Source: Bugula neritina
Taxonomy: Eukaryota > Bryozoa > Gymnolaemata > Cheilostomatida > Bugulidae
Direction of reading: 5' to 3'
Length of the DNA: 64,000 nucleotides
Assembly (NCBI GenBank): GCA_964035545.1
Contig: OZ037770.1
Coordinates: 1,907,501-1,971,500 of the forward strand
Notes under the pieces: generated by a model
What the model was told of the DNA's origin: nothing
Databases searched by the model: none
The model's input: the letters and a program-made list of their open reading frames with translations, nothing else
Made by a program: the position numbers and the translations under genes
Shown here: in pieces, positions 34,755 to 47,150 of the stretch
How the letters are laid out: the number at the start of each line of letters is the position of its first letter
Position numbering within the stretch: position 1 is the stretch's first letter

Positions 34755-34948
34755 CTAGTTGTGGGGGGCCCAGTGACCTTCTGTGTACCCCACCCAGCGT
34801 GCTGCTGTGATGTTGAATATAGGATCTGAGTCTATTAGCCCGAGATACTGTAACTGAGAAATGTGCACAGCGTGATAATCTCCCCTTGCTCTGTTCGGAG
34901 GTATGAGAGGTATTGTGACGTGACGCAAGTCATAGTACGTACCTTTAC
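34755..34948 (-). CDS. GLCE: GLCE last exon (catalytic C-terminus)
   Basis: Acceptor TTACAG, then codons for [18 protein letters not shown] and [18 protein letters not shown], ending in APHN and TAG. The YDLRH and DYH tyrosines lie 18 residues apart, as in vertebrate GLCE. The end matches the family's usual KHN-type C-terminus. Confidence 0.95.
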
Positions 34949-37900
34949 CTGTAACAATATAAAATATTTATTTGTAAGAATACTCACCTGTGAGAATATA
35001 TTATAATATTTATGTGCATGTTAATTTATCTGCCAGTGTATGTTGAGGTTTGCTAGGCAATACTAGAAGAAATGCAGTAAGTGAGAAAACCCAGTCTATC
35101 AGATGAGAGACGAACCAAAAAACTTTCATGTTAGAATTTCAACCTGTGCGGCCCAAACCAAATGCAAAAAGCCCATCTTAAAAAACCCAGGACTATTAAA
35201 TTTTTTCACTTACTGACCCTATAAGATAAAATATCTAGATCTCAATGACTTACTCACTGACACCTGAGTGACTCACTGACTGACACCTGAGTGACTCACT
35301 GACACCTGAGTGACTCACTCACTGACACCTGAGTGACTCACAGACACCTGAGTGACTCACTCACTGACACCTGAGTGACTCACTGACACCTGAATGACTC
35401 ACTCACCTGAGTCGTACAAGGGAAGCATCACTTTTAGAGATTTCATCCCATCTGAGAAAAGCTGTTGAGCTATGACCTTTGTCTGACCTTGAGACACTTG
35501 AGCAAGGTCATACAGACCAAACAGCGAGTATATAAACCCATTGAGGATGAAAAGTGGGGGAGTGGTTGGGTACTCCTCGTACCTGTGAACAAACGACAGA
35601 GTAACTCTGAGGCTATGATACACTAAGTAGTCAATACTGAGTCATGGAATACTGGATGTTATTAAATAAATTATTTAATATTTATTAGCAGCTGTTAAGT
35701 GACTGCTTTAAGGGAATAAAGTAGAAAATTCATCACAGTCTGTAAATGAGGAAACCAGAAAACAGAGGCTGTACCCGTTGGTCCAATCAGAGTCAGTGAT
35801 ACACAAATTTATCCAATCAGTATCAATGAAACACAAGTTCACCCAATCAGAGTCAGCCATACATACACTAACTATCAGCTCAGCTACTAGTTGTATGAGA
35901 AGGCATACATTATAGTCCAAGAATTTCTTTAGACTACATTCTAAAGCAAATCATCAGGCAACTAAGTCTATCTGATATTATGTAACTATTTCAACCAATA
36001 ACATTAGAGAAAATAGCTAAACGAATCACGACTCACCAATTAAACTTGTCCAAGAACCTAGCCCGAACTCCATGCTCCGTACTAAGTTTCTGGTATATTC
36101 TGAGACCCCGGCCCGCCGCAGTTAGGTACTCAGGCTTTTTATATTTGAGATACGCTCTCACCAGAAGAGAGATAGCTTGCCCTTGACCCATAGCTGAGTA
36201 CCTACAATCACACACAGTTAGGGAGGAGTTGCCGAGCCAACCTACTGCTATACAGAGTTAGAGAGACATAACAGAGACGTACCATCCAGGTGGTAAAGTC
36301 AGCTTCTGGGAGGTGATAACTCTAGTCACGGGAACCGGCCATCCTCCATTGTTGTCCTGATTCCTAACCATCCAATCACTGGCGGCCTTGAAGTGACCTT
36401 CATTCCCAAACACAAAATACTACAGCATACCACATCTGCACCTTTCTATACTGAATAATGGACTGTAAACTACACTGTATAATACAACAGGCTATCACTG
36501 GTTTCCATTGCTCCAACAGATGCATTTGCGGTTTCGGTTTGCATGAATTTACTGTTGTGGTTTCAATCGATGTAACTGGTTCCAAACATCTAATGAAAAA
36601 TCCATTCGCATAGTGTAAAGCAATGGAAACGCAGTGTTAACTGAGCATAGAAACTCTTCATCTCCAAGACATCTTGATAAAAGAAATATTTTCTCATACG
36701 GAATAACATGAACAAACCTTCGTGGCAATGTTCGGAGACTGTGACGTTGTCAATGTAACCTTCACCTCTGACCTCCAGGTGTTTGATGGAGCTTATCACG
36801 TGTTTCACTGAGTTCCAATCCGACACGAACTTCTTCATGTCTACCATGACGTCCCGGTGTAGAGAGCACCACTCTCTACACGGGCCAATACCATAGATCA
36901 TGTTGTCATCCCCCGTCTTCTTGTAGAACTGTGCAACAGAACAAGGGCTACAGAAAAAAGGCTAAACAGCTTTGTTCTAACAATAGTAAGATACATGTCT
37001 CTATTTGATATAATTTATAGCAAGGATGGTAAATACATGACACAGTATAGTGATTCATAAATATTATACTTTAGCCCTTTAAGGAAGTCTTAGGTTTTTT
37101 GTTCAAAAACTTCATAGTAAATCTCAGTGAAAACATTCACCAGCCAAGTATGAAATATAATTGTTGCTGCTATAATTATGATGCTTAGTATCTATTTATT
37201 ATACATGTCCCAATTTCTCCTATTGCTATATTATTACCTATTTAGTGCTCATCATTTACAAATTTTGTATTTTATAATTTGTCATTATTGAACCTACAAA
37301 GAAAAACTATTTTCTGCAAATTGACTTACATGTGTAAATACAGAATATTATAATAACTTACATGTGTAAGTAGTAAATACTGTATAGTTTTAAAACTTAC
37401 ATGTGTGAGTACTGTATATTATAGTAACTTACACCCTCAGACAGATAGGTAAGTACTGCATATAACTTACATCCTCAGACTGATAGGTAAGTACTGCATA
37501 TAACTTACATCCTCAGACTGATAGGTAAGTACTGCATATAACTTACACCCTCAGACTGATAGGTAAGTAATGTATAGGTAACTTACACCCTCAGACTGAT
37601 AGGTAAGTACTGTATAGTATAATAACTTACATCCCCAGACTGATAGGTAAGTACGTATTCACTGTCATCTCCGGCACTCAACACAATGGAGACGTTAGCA
37701 GACGCCGACAGGAACTTCACGTCGAAAGAGACACAAGAATCAACATTCTCCTCGTCTATCTTCAGGGAGGGGAACTCACTAACGCCCCGACTTTCTACAC
37801 AAATCACAAGATACTCAACTATATAGTTCAGTGTGATACAGAGGATACAAATATGTATTGGTTTATTATCTTATTGAAAGAAATAGTTCGTCTTCCATAA

Positions 37901-40900
37901 AGTATAAAAAATTACGCGCCTGCCAACAGACTGAGAAGATTAGATAGTCCAAGTGACTAATAAAATCAGGTAACAATATTTTTCCATCAAAAAAGTGATA
38001 AAACTTCTGATTTTGTGTCCAATTCGGTTGCATTAATAATGTATGATATTCTACAAAGGAGCAGCCATGGCCTAGTGGTTAGAGCGCTGGCTTAGTAAAC
38101 ACAAGGTCAGCGGTTTGATACCTAGTCATTGGTGATGTTAGGAAGAGCATCCAGTCATAATTGCTCCTGTACCTCATCTAAATACGTCCTTAGCCCTCTT
38201 AAAAAACCCTTTCCATCAGAGGTTACTCACAGGGATGGCTACTATAAACCTTCACAAACACTCGATTGTCTCCATAAATGAGAAAAATTGGGAGTTGAAT
38301 AAGTTCAGCTGAACAAAATAATACAGCTATGGTATACTCTACCTAGAGTGTTGAAGTAGACAACAGGTTCCCTGGTCACATTACTTAGCTGATAGAGTAT
38401 TTTAGATCCGGAGGGCACCTGCCACTTGCTGTCACTCTTACTCCCATCTTCTAGCACTCTCAGACTACAACAGGTTATTCTATCTTGAAATGACATAGAA
38501 AATACACAAAAAAATTCACAATGAAAAGCTGCTGTTTTACTCACATAGAAACTGTACAACCTTGAGAACTAGTATATAACATTATAGCAACTACATTACA
38601 GATAAATTATTACCATTTTTTATAATGAGTCGTAAAGAAATATTGCAGGGAAATTAAATACATATTGAAATTGACATTGAATATACATAGAAAGCATCAT
38701 GATTAAGGAAACAACTTCAGAGTCGAACCTGTCATCCGACGCCCCATCTTCATCAAGTAGTTTAGCATGGTGACTAAGGCCGTACTGAGCCACTTGTATT
38801 GGGTAGATGTACCCCTTCTTGTCCCACTGGTTGGATACGGGAACACCTGAGGAGTGAAAATATCTACTTAATTTATATGAGTCATAGTGTAATCAAAGTG
38901 AGTGGAGTTTGAAGCCTCAGAGAACTGAATCATTTAGTCTAAGATTTAATTCGGTAGAACGGGCAAGTATACTAAAACCATACTGATGTATAGAACCAAT
39001 CTAAAGGAATTACCATGAACTCCGCTGATGAGCATCACCCGAGTTCTCCCTTCCACATTGTACTGCCCAAAGTACATGAACTTCCCACCAACTCTGTACT
39101 CGGTAGCCGTGGGAAAGAGAGGGGTGTGGCTCTGCTCAAAGTAGAACGTCCCTTTGTTATTCTTTTCCTTTCCAGAACCTTGGCTATTGTTGACAAACTC
39201 ACCAGAGACCTAGAAAGAAAGTGATTGGTCAGTGAAACAGCCAATTGGAAACCAGCAGGACACAAGTTATGGATAATTCCATTAACTAATCCGGTTTTAA
39301 TTCGAATAGCAGCTGATTATCAAAAGTAAGCATAAAAATGATGATATGCCATCTGTATATACAAAATTTAAATGAGCTTTTATTTCAAGTGATCCAACAG
39401 AATTATGACTATTTTTCCAATTTTGTTTATGTCTACTTATTATAACTAGTAGTTACACGTGTTTTCATGTCTGTAATAATGTTATAAATCAGTCACAAAG
39501 TTGAAGCAACTATGGAAACTAGAGTAACTAACTACATTTTATTCTATGAAAAATATTCTGGTAGAAATATTTATAAAACAAGAAAGCACAACTCCAACTA
39601 CCTCGAATTATCGAAGCCAAGATATTTCCGCTTATTTTAAAATTGGAAATCTCCATCTCAAACTTGAGGAAAGATTAATCTCAGAAAGAGGCCGAGAAAC
39701 ATGACTGCGACAGCCGTGACCTTCAACTGACCTCAAAGTAGTCCCGAATAAACTTAAAAGGCATGTAAACTTCTCCGGCTTTCGTTCTCAGACAGGAAAT
39801 TTTCTTTTTGCCGTTGATGACGCAGCTAACCTTCGGAGTGCCTAAAGAAAAATAACAGAGTCGTATTATTTGGAGAGAGATTCAAACCTACGACATACTA
39901 CCATATTCTATGCCAGACTCTGACCATTGGACCGTGACTACTAATAAACAAACCAACAGACAGAATGAGTCACTATCTAGAGATATTGAGAGTTGTCTCA
40001 GCATACAAAGTGATTCTAAAAGAATACTTGCTGTAACAGCCAGAAAATGTATCAACTTGTGTGAGTCACTGAACTTAGAACTAGAAATCTTGAAACTTGG
40101 TATCACTAACAAAATTAATCTTGTTCGAATTTCATGCTTAATTTTAAATGATAAAGGCTAATCAATTTTAAATCAAATCTCAAACTCAAACCATTAGTAC
40201 TTTATCTACGAGATCAATTTCAACCATGTTAAACAAAAATTGTTTCAATTGTCAACAACAAACTACGTTGCTCTTAGAAACCTAACTGAATATATCCCGT
40301 ATATTGCTCATATTATATTCTTCTACCAGAAGAGAAAGACGACTCCAAAAGATTACTAGTAAACATTACACAATGTACAGAGTGTTGAGATTATATCCGT
40401 CAACAAACTAACTTCCTTTCTCAAATATAACTATACTTGTGACATATTTAGTAAATCTCTTTCTATGAATTCTAATAATAAAATAAGTACAAAAGCTAAC
40501 AAAAGAAAACTTTTCAAAATATCGTTGCCTCCGCAAAGACCTCAGCCCAGAACGAGACCACAAATAGACTACAAGTAAGCAAAGACATGGTGGCAGACCA
40601 TTTATATAACTATAGTATGATGACTGAAAGAAGACTGAATCAAGCTGGACCAATCAGAAACAAGGTTAGTAGATACATGGCAACCGAGAGCAGGTGGTTT
40701 AAGTGACATTAAACAACAATGCTCATGTCATGACTCATATAGCCAATGAATCCCAACATATAGTATGTTAGTGAGCAACATGATCATTGTAAGGTAGCAT
40801 TTTACATAATTTACCCTTTCGCTTTCGCCCCTTTTTCTTGCCTGTTAAAGAATGTCACAAAAGTGTCAACAGGCACCTGCGCCAAAGTGACAATTGAATT

Positions 40901-43900
40901 TTCTTACACTACTATAAATGTTTACCTTACATTTAGGGTTGAGTGCTAAATGAGCAAAAGTAACCAGCAAAATGTGTGTCACTCAAGTCTTAATAGTGAT
41001 AAACCATGAATTTTAATAATAGAAATAAAAAAGTAACTTGCACTGCACCATAATTAGTCAGTATAACACGGATAAATACATGAATTTTATTAAAAATATC
41101 AGAGCGTTACAACTCTAAAGAGTCAACTATAGCGCGAAAAAACAGAGTCTAAAAATTGCTATGTTGTGGGCTTACTTTAAGGCCCCTTGTAAGCACACTA
41201 TAATGTGTTAGAAATCCTGTGACTATTCCAATTTAAAACAGAATAAACGGCTGAAGTGAACCAAAGAATCTTAGCTACGAGAGATCAAAGGAAGAACACC
41301 AAACCAGAAATTAGTAACAAGTACGCCATCAACCTCCAACATACATGGACATTACTATTCCCAAATTAGAAAATGCATTTTTTCCTATCTTGAAAATATC
41401 AATAAATTTGGACAGACAAAGTGTTAAATCTCACACAATCTCCTTCCACCTTGCATTACCTTTTCTATGCCCTTTTTTGGCACCTTTTCTTTTGTGTTTC
41501 TTTTTACCTTTAACATTATCAAAATGACATACATAACTGTGTTTTCGCGAGTAAACTATGAAATTATGTAATTAAAGCACTATAATACAAACTGACAAAT
41601 AACCAATTAGGCAAACAAATTTCTATTCTTTCAATCAATATAACTTGTAGATAGTACCTCACATGATAATTTTACCGAAATTTCTTAAATTGTTTATAAA
41701 TAGTAAAAGTTAAAATGACTTATACTAAAGACAAGCATTATAGAACCACTCTATCATCCACTCAGAAACTTTCTCTCACAGACTTCTTAAAACTCACAAC
41801 ACATGACCTTCACCTTAACCAAATAAGAAACCTGCAATACCTAGCAGCTGAAAAATCTATGTAAACTGAAGAATGCACGAGAATCAATCAATCACAGCGA
41901 ATTCTGTAGCACATAAAAAAAAAGCTTTTAAATTAATAATTTTTAAAGTCAATGTTCTGCTAATTATAAATGAAGACAAGACATAAAAAAGGCACAGCAA
42001 CTATAATTTTGATAAAATTATATTTTTATCATCTGCAACTACTCTGTAAGTCTGCAACTACTTTGAACATCTGCATATTATACTCTATACGTCTGCTCAT
42101 TATACTCTGTACGTCTGCATATACTACATGTATGTACGTCTACATATACTATGTTCGTCTGCAATCACTTCTCATGAGCCCCTGACATCTATGGCTAATG
42201 ACTTACACTTAGTAGCATGAACAGGGACAAAATTAAACAAATAAATCAGAAACAAGACAAACGGAACAGGACTGCCACCAGTTTAACACAGCCTACCCTT
42301 TCTAGCCTTTCTCCTCCTTCCTAACAAACGGCACACAACTTTACAGCAGCACAGAATTACAAAGAAATATTACTTAAAGATAACCTTTATTATTTTTTGT
42401 GGCCTCGCTAGAGTCTTAATCAGGAGGTTGAGAAAACTATTATAGAAATTATTACCTACAAGAATAACTAACTGGTAATATATTAATTGTTTATAAAACA
42501 ATTAATAATATGAATTATAATTGTTATTGTTAATACACACTGACTCTAGTATAATACACACTAACTGTAGTATAATACACACTGACTGTAGTATAATACA
42601 CACTAACTGTAGTATAATACACACTGACTGTAGTATAATACACACTAACTGTAGTATAATACACACTGACTGTAGTATAATACACACTAACTCTAGTATA
42701 TTACACAATGACTGTAGTATAATACACACTGACTATAGTATAATACACACTAACTGTAGTATAATACACACTGACTGTAGTATAATAGACACTGACTCTA
42801 GTATAATACGCACTAACTGTAGTATAATACACACTGACTGTAGTATAATACACACTGACTCTAGTATAATACACACTGACTGTAGTATAATACACACTGA
42901 CTGTAGTATAATACACACTGACTATGGTATAATACACACTGACTGTAGTATAATACACACTGACTGTAGTATAATACACACTAACTGTAGTATAATACAC
43001 ACTGACTCTAGTATAATACACACTGACTGTAGTATAATACGCACTAACTGTAGTATAATACACACTAACTGTAGTATAATACACACTGACTGTAGTATAA
43101 TACACACTAACTGTAGTATAATACACACTGACTGTAGTATAATACACACTAACTCTAGTATAATACACAATGACTGTAGTATAATACACAATGACTGTAG
43201 TATAATACACACTAACTGTAGTATAATACACACTAACTGTAGTATAATACACACTGACTGTAGTATAATACACACTGACTGTAGTATAATACACACTGAC
43301 TATGGTATAATACACACTGACTGTAGTATAATACACACTGACTCTAGTATAATACACACTGACTCTAGTATAATACACACTGACTGTAGTATAATACACA
43401 CTGACTGTAGTATAATACACACTGACTCTAGTATAATACACACTGACTGTAGTATAATACACACTAAATCTAGTATAATACACACTGACTCTAGTATAAT
43501 ACACACTGACTGTAGTATAATACACACTAACTGTAGTATAATACACACTGACTGTAGTATAATACACACTAACTCTAGTATAATACACACTGACTGTAGT
43601 ATAATACACACTGACTCTAGTATAATACACACTGACTCTAGTATAATATACATGGTCTACCCACCACCTGCTCTATCATCCTTAATTCTGCTCTTTTCAA
43701 CTGCACCCACGCCAACCTGGTTGAATTCTGGAATTTTCTTCTTCAGAAACGCCTCTGGATTCTAGAATGAGATTTGCATACGTCACCTAAACCATCCTTA
43801 CAATGCTGCATGATGAGCAACAAACATATAGGAAACCTGTTGTTGAATCTGTAATATCACTGAGTGAAGTAACAAGCATATTATGTGACCCAACATACAT

Positions 43901-45275
43901 CATTTCATGGATGAAACGATAGAAAGCAGAAACACTCTAACAATGTAAGTATCTAACAGTATTGTTGTTATATGCAGCCTGATGACAGTGTGAGATGAAC
44001 TACTGAAAATACCAGCTTCTATTTAGTGACTAGTCAACCGCTGCACAGCACATGTTGAACTTTGAACTGAGGCCTTTCAATCACCACTCTGTCACCTCAG
44101 GCCATGATAAGTTAGTATGCAAGCTTGTTGCTACTTACGATAGAGTCGGTACTGTGTCTACTCACTAGCTAAAGTCGGTATTGTGTCTACTCACTAGCTA
44201 GAGTCGGTATTGTGTTTACTCACTAGCTAGAGTCGGTATTGCATCTACTCACCTTATCAAACTCTCTGTACATGTGAGGTAGATTACTGTCATCATTGAC
44301 CTCCACCACATCCGGCAGGATCAAACTGAAATTACAATCCGATACCATTAGAGCTCACTCAAACATGAAACGACTTTGAAGCAATAATTTCATAAACAAA
44401 GACTGTAAATAAAGGCAGCACAACTCCAAATCAATTTTTAAATGTAATTGACATTAAACGAGTCTATATTTTTGTGTATCAGTTACTATGATTTGTAGAG
44501 AATAACAACATTATACTATCTTTTAGAAAACTCAAATTGTCACACAAATGCATTACTTGATGCCTTAAAAACATTTTTGCCTCTAGACTGGTTGTCGAAA
44601 ATTTTATTTATATATGAAACACTACCACTATTGCAAATCTGTTTAATTAAAGTTTCCAAATAATACAATAAACCAGCTTCAGCTTCTAATTGAACCAAAA
44701 CAATTAAAGTTCAGTTAACAATTGCAAAAGTAATATGAATACATATGACTGCTACAAAATACATAAATGATATAAAACTGCAAAAATATCACAATTTTAT
44801 ACTCGCTATCCCTGTGAGAAAACCTGATAGAAAGAGTTTTTGTTAAAGCGGGCTAACGACTTATTTAAATGAAGCACAGGAGTAATTATGACTGGATGCT
44901 CTTACTAACATCACCAATGGTCTTTGTCCAGTCTCAACCCTTGACTTAGTGTTTACTAGGCAAACGCTCTAACCCCTAGACCACGGCTAACTATATTACA
45001 TAAAACATGTTTCATAATAAGATAAAACTGTTTTTCACTCACTTTGCACTCTTTCGAAGAGAAGGAACTATCTCCTCCAAATGTTCCTCAGAATCTGAAA
45101 CTCTGGGAAGATCCCGTTTAGATATGACGCCAGGTTTAGTCGTCATCTTTCCAGTGTCGGGAGACTTGGCAGAGTGCCAAGACACGAAGACCACGGCAGC
45201 CAGCAGCAACGATGCCACTACGAACGAACATCTCCCGGCTAACTTGGCGGGGCACACTTTCCTAAGGAGGGACAT
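34755..45275 (-). CDS. GLCE: D-glucuronyl C5-epimerase, 16 coding exons
   Basis: Converts D-glucuronic to L-iduronic acid in heparan sulfate precursor in the Golgi lumen. Exons (minus order): 45275-45043, 44325-44253, 43761-43668, 42320-42297, 41507-41460, 40841-40815, 39841-39732, 39209-39014, 38846-38729, 38464-38343, 37794-37631, 36928-36718, 36397-36283, 36201-36037, 35582-35407, 34948-34755. All junctions are GT-AG and in phase; the sum is 2070 nt, 689 residues (human about 617). Residues 1-16 are cytosolic and 17-33 form the type II membrane anchor ([17 protein letters not shown]). The stem has three basic micro-exons. The catalytic domain starts at [12 protein letters not shown] and contains [25 protein letters not shown] and [12 protein letters not shown]. 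The three tyrosines known from mutagenesis are present in [13 protein letters not shown] and DYH, but the usual Trp of RWDYH is Gly (RGDYH). The start is the first ATG before the anchor. Confidence 0.95.
35247..35406 (-). repeat. Minisatellite starting at a GLCE splice donor (19/23-bp units)
   Basis: Read on the minus strand, the array begins exactly at the intron donor (CTCAG/GTGAGT) and repeats GTGAGTCACTCAGGTGTCA, with some units 4 bp longer. Every unit starts with the GTGAGT hexamer of the real donor. Confidence 0.9.
37424..37630 (-). repeat. Minisatellite containing copies of an exon end and its donor (GLCE)
   Basis: Five intronic units of about 38-44 bp copy the last ~25 exonic bases and the donor of exon 37631-37794 (on the minus strand CTTACCTATCAGTCTG, then GTAAGTTA). 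The outer units are a little diverged. Confidence 0.9.
38058..38250 (+). mobile_element. tRNA-derived SINE, copy 1
   Basis: Begins GGAGCAGCCATGGCCTAGTG. An A-box-like stretch (TGGCCTAGTGG) and a B-box-like stretch (GGTTTGATACC) are spaced as in tRNA genes, followed by a tRNA-unrelated body with GAGCATCCAGTCATAATTGC. It lies in a GLCE intron in antisense orientation. The family repeats at 44806, 50960 and 55470. Confidence 0.8.
40815..42320 (-). CDS. GLCE: GLCE micro-exon cluster (three Lys/Arg-rich exons)
   Basis: Exons 42297-42320 (24 nt, RRRKARKG), 41460-41507 (48 nt, [16 protein letters not shown]) and 40815-40841 (27 nt, KKKGRKRKG) each begin with two bases that finish a Gly codon and end in ...AAAG or AAGG directly before GTA. 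All are phase 1-1 and a multiple of three long, so any subset can be skipped without frame damage. They link the membrane-proximal stem to the catalytic domain. Their similar sequence suggests origin by exon duplication. Confidence 0.75.
42532..43649. repeat. 21-bp minisatellite, about 53 units, in a GLCE intron
   Basis: Units of ACTGACTGTAGTATAATACAC with variants (ACTAACT, GACTCTAG). Because 21 is a multiple of three, long open frames appear on both strands, but they only read the repeat and end outside it. The array begins about 20 bp from the donor of exon 43668-43761. Confidence 0.97.
44131..44252 (-). repeat. Minisatellite starting at a GLCE splice donor (29-bp units)
   Basis: Minus strand: the donor of exon 44253-44325 (GATAAG/GTGAGTAG) is the first unit of an array GTGAGTAGACACAATACCGA-CTCTAGCTA repeated four times, followed by a last GTAAGTAG. 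Each unit starts with a consensus donor. Confidence 0.92.
44806..44991 (-). mobile_element. tRNA-derived SINE, copy 2
   Basis: Reverse-strand match to the SINE at 38058: tRNA-like head with GTGGTCTAGGGGTTAGAGCG at the right edge and body with GAGCATCCAGTCATAATTAC. It lies in the first GLCE intron. Confidence 0.8.
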
Positions 45276-47150
45276 CTCTAGCCCATCTACGTGGCGACAC
45301 ACAACTTTATAGACACATATTGAAAAAAAAGGAAAACTGAAAGATTAGTGACTTTAGTTACAAATTCATTTCTTATATTAATATTCCTGACCTAAAAACT
45401 CCAAACTTACAAATGTTAGACAATCAAATTTAAAAGTAACAGTATTACTAATACTAACTACTAAACTTTTTATAGTGTTGAATTTTTGCTTTTTTTAAAT
45501 ATATTATTGCTGCAACATTTCACTTTAAATAATCACTTGGTAAAACTTAAGGTTTAACTTTTTAATAAATGATTTGGAAAAAAAATTACCAGCTTTGAAA
45601 ATAACAAAATATTATGCTTTGAGCATTTTCAATGGCAATAAAATGGTGAAAATATCCAGCTTCAGAATTACTTGAAAAACGCAAAAGGAAAGTTTGCTTG
45701 AAGTCAAAAGACTAGTAAATGGGCAAAACTACAAATAGGTGTTAGTTTCACTAAGACTTAGTATGACTATAATTCCCAATAGCGTTATGACTATAATAAC
45801 TAACGACTATGAAAATAAGCAGTAGTGGTGGTGATGGTAATGGTGGTGGTAGTAGTAGTAGTGCAGTATCAGTAGCAAATGCTATCAGAATGCAATAAAA
45901 TGATATAATTATTTATACAGTCTAATGACATGATAATCTATATCAAATAATACCAACAATGGAAAGGGAATTATAATATTTAGTCATAAGTAAAGAACGT
46001 AACAGGAGTAAGACTAAAGGAGGACAAAGTCATTGAACAAGCTAATGAATGAAAAGAATATGCCCTGTAATACGGTGCATTAGGAAATCAGATGGAATGA
46101 AAACATAACTACTTAAAATATTGATTGCTGAAAGTGAAACATAACGAATGCTAGGAGGCATCAGGTTAACATAAACCAAAGTGAACATGATGAAAAAGTA
46201 TATTAGTACAAGGTGTCAAATGTGGTAACTGTAATGAATATATATAATTGCAAAAATCACCAATGACTAATGTGCATTGTGATTGTATATTGATATTCAT
46301 ATTCATACTGATACTGAAACTGAAAGTGAGCCGCAAATGCGATAATCATAATGATACAATAACTTGATTAAGTTTACGTTTTAGTTTATAGCAGTCATTG
46401 TCAAGTTTCAAGTTTGACTCATTTTGAGTTTGAAATTATAACTTATAAATATAAGAGTTAGACTAAGTATTATAACTACGTCGACTGTAAAAACTAAAAG
46501 ATCTAACAGTAACAGTAACTATTAGTATTACTATTACTATAAGTATAAGATTAAGTATAAGTTGAAATTACAATAATCATAATGATAATGATAATCACTA
46601 TCGTGGTGAAACTGATTATCCTACTGATAGCAATAGATGTATGATACTGGTATTACAATCCGTATCACTAATAATATAACTATTACTGGTACAACTATAA
46701 GTATTACTATTACAGTAAATGTAATACTGTTAGCATTAGCAATTTCGTGGGAAAACGAAGTGGTGATGTATCTGCTATAGACAAGATAAGATATCTCTAA
46801 CTTCTTTTCTTGTGGTGTGATAGTTTTTAAAAAAGACCTCATCGTGATAAAGACATCTTACACTATTGAGTACTTTTAAGCCAATAGCTGTTATGCTTTT
46901 ATATATATTTGTTTTAAACGGATTCGTGGTGTATAATAGCAAAGTTCTAATAACAAAGAGTTCCGTGCGTGACCACTGACTAGAGAGACGAGCTTTGTAA
47001 AACTCATGAATAAAACGATGGTTTCCGGGTAGTTTCTATTAGATACCAACATCTACTCAAAGTCATATTGTTATAAGCTTGAGTACTTGCATAAAGTACA
47101 GTAAATTTTCAATAACTAGTGACTTTTTGAAGAGTTGAACTGTAGCTAGA
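45276..47150. promoter_or_regulatory. Divergent spacer between GLCE and PPIL6
   Basis: About 1.9 kb separates the two start codons, so promoters of both genes should be here. The middle (45780-46800) is cryptically simple: GGT, AGT, then repeated TATTACTA/AGTATTAC-like words with no clean array. I see no clear TATA box or CpG-rich core. Confidence 0.45.

Noticed and set aside
38058-38130. Functional tRNA gene
   Set aside because: Only the A- and B-box-like parts of a tRNA are kept; the acceptor stem does not pair well and the same head with the same body recurs at three other places, so it is a SINE.
42521-43765. 414-codon open frame on the plus strand and 309-codon frame on the minus strand
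   Set aside because: Both only read the 21-bp minisatellite; the period is a multiple of three, so all phases without a stop in the unit stay open.
45039-45302. GLCE start further upstream at 45302
   Set aside because: That codon is GTG in a frame without ATG; the ATG at 45275 fits a short cytosolic tail before the membrane anchor.
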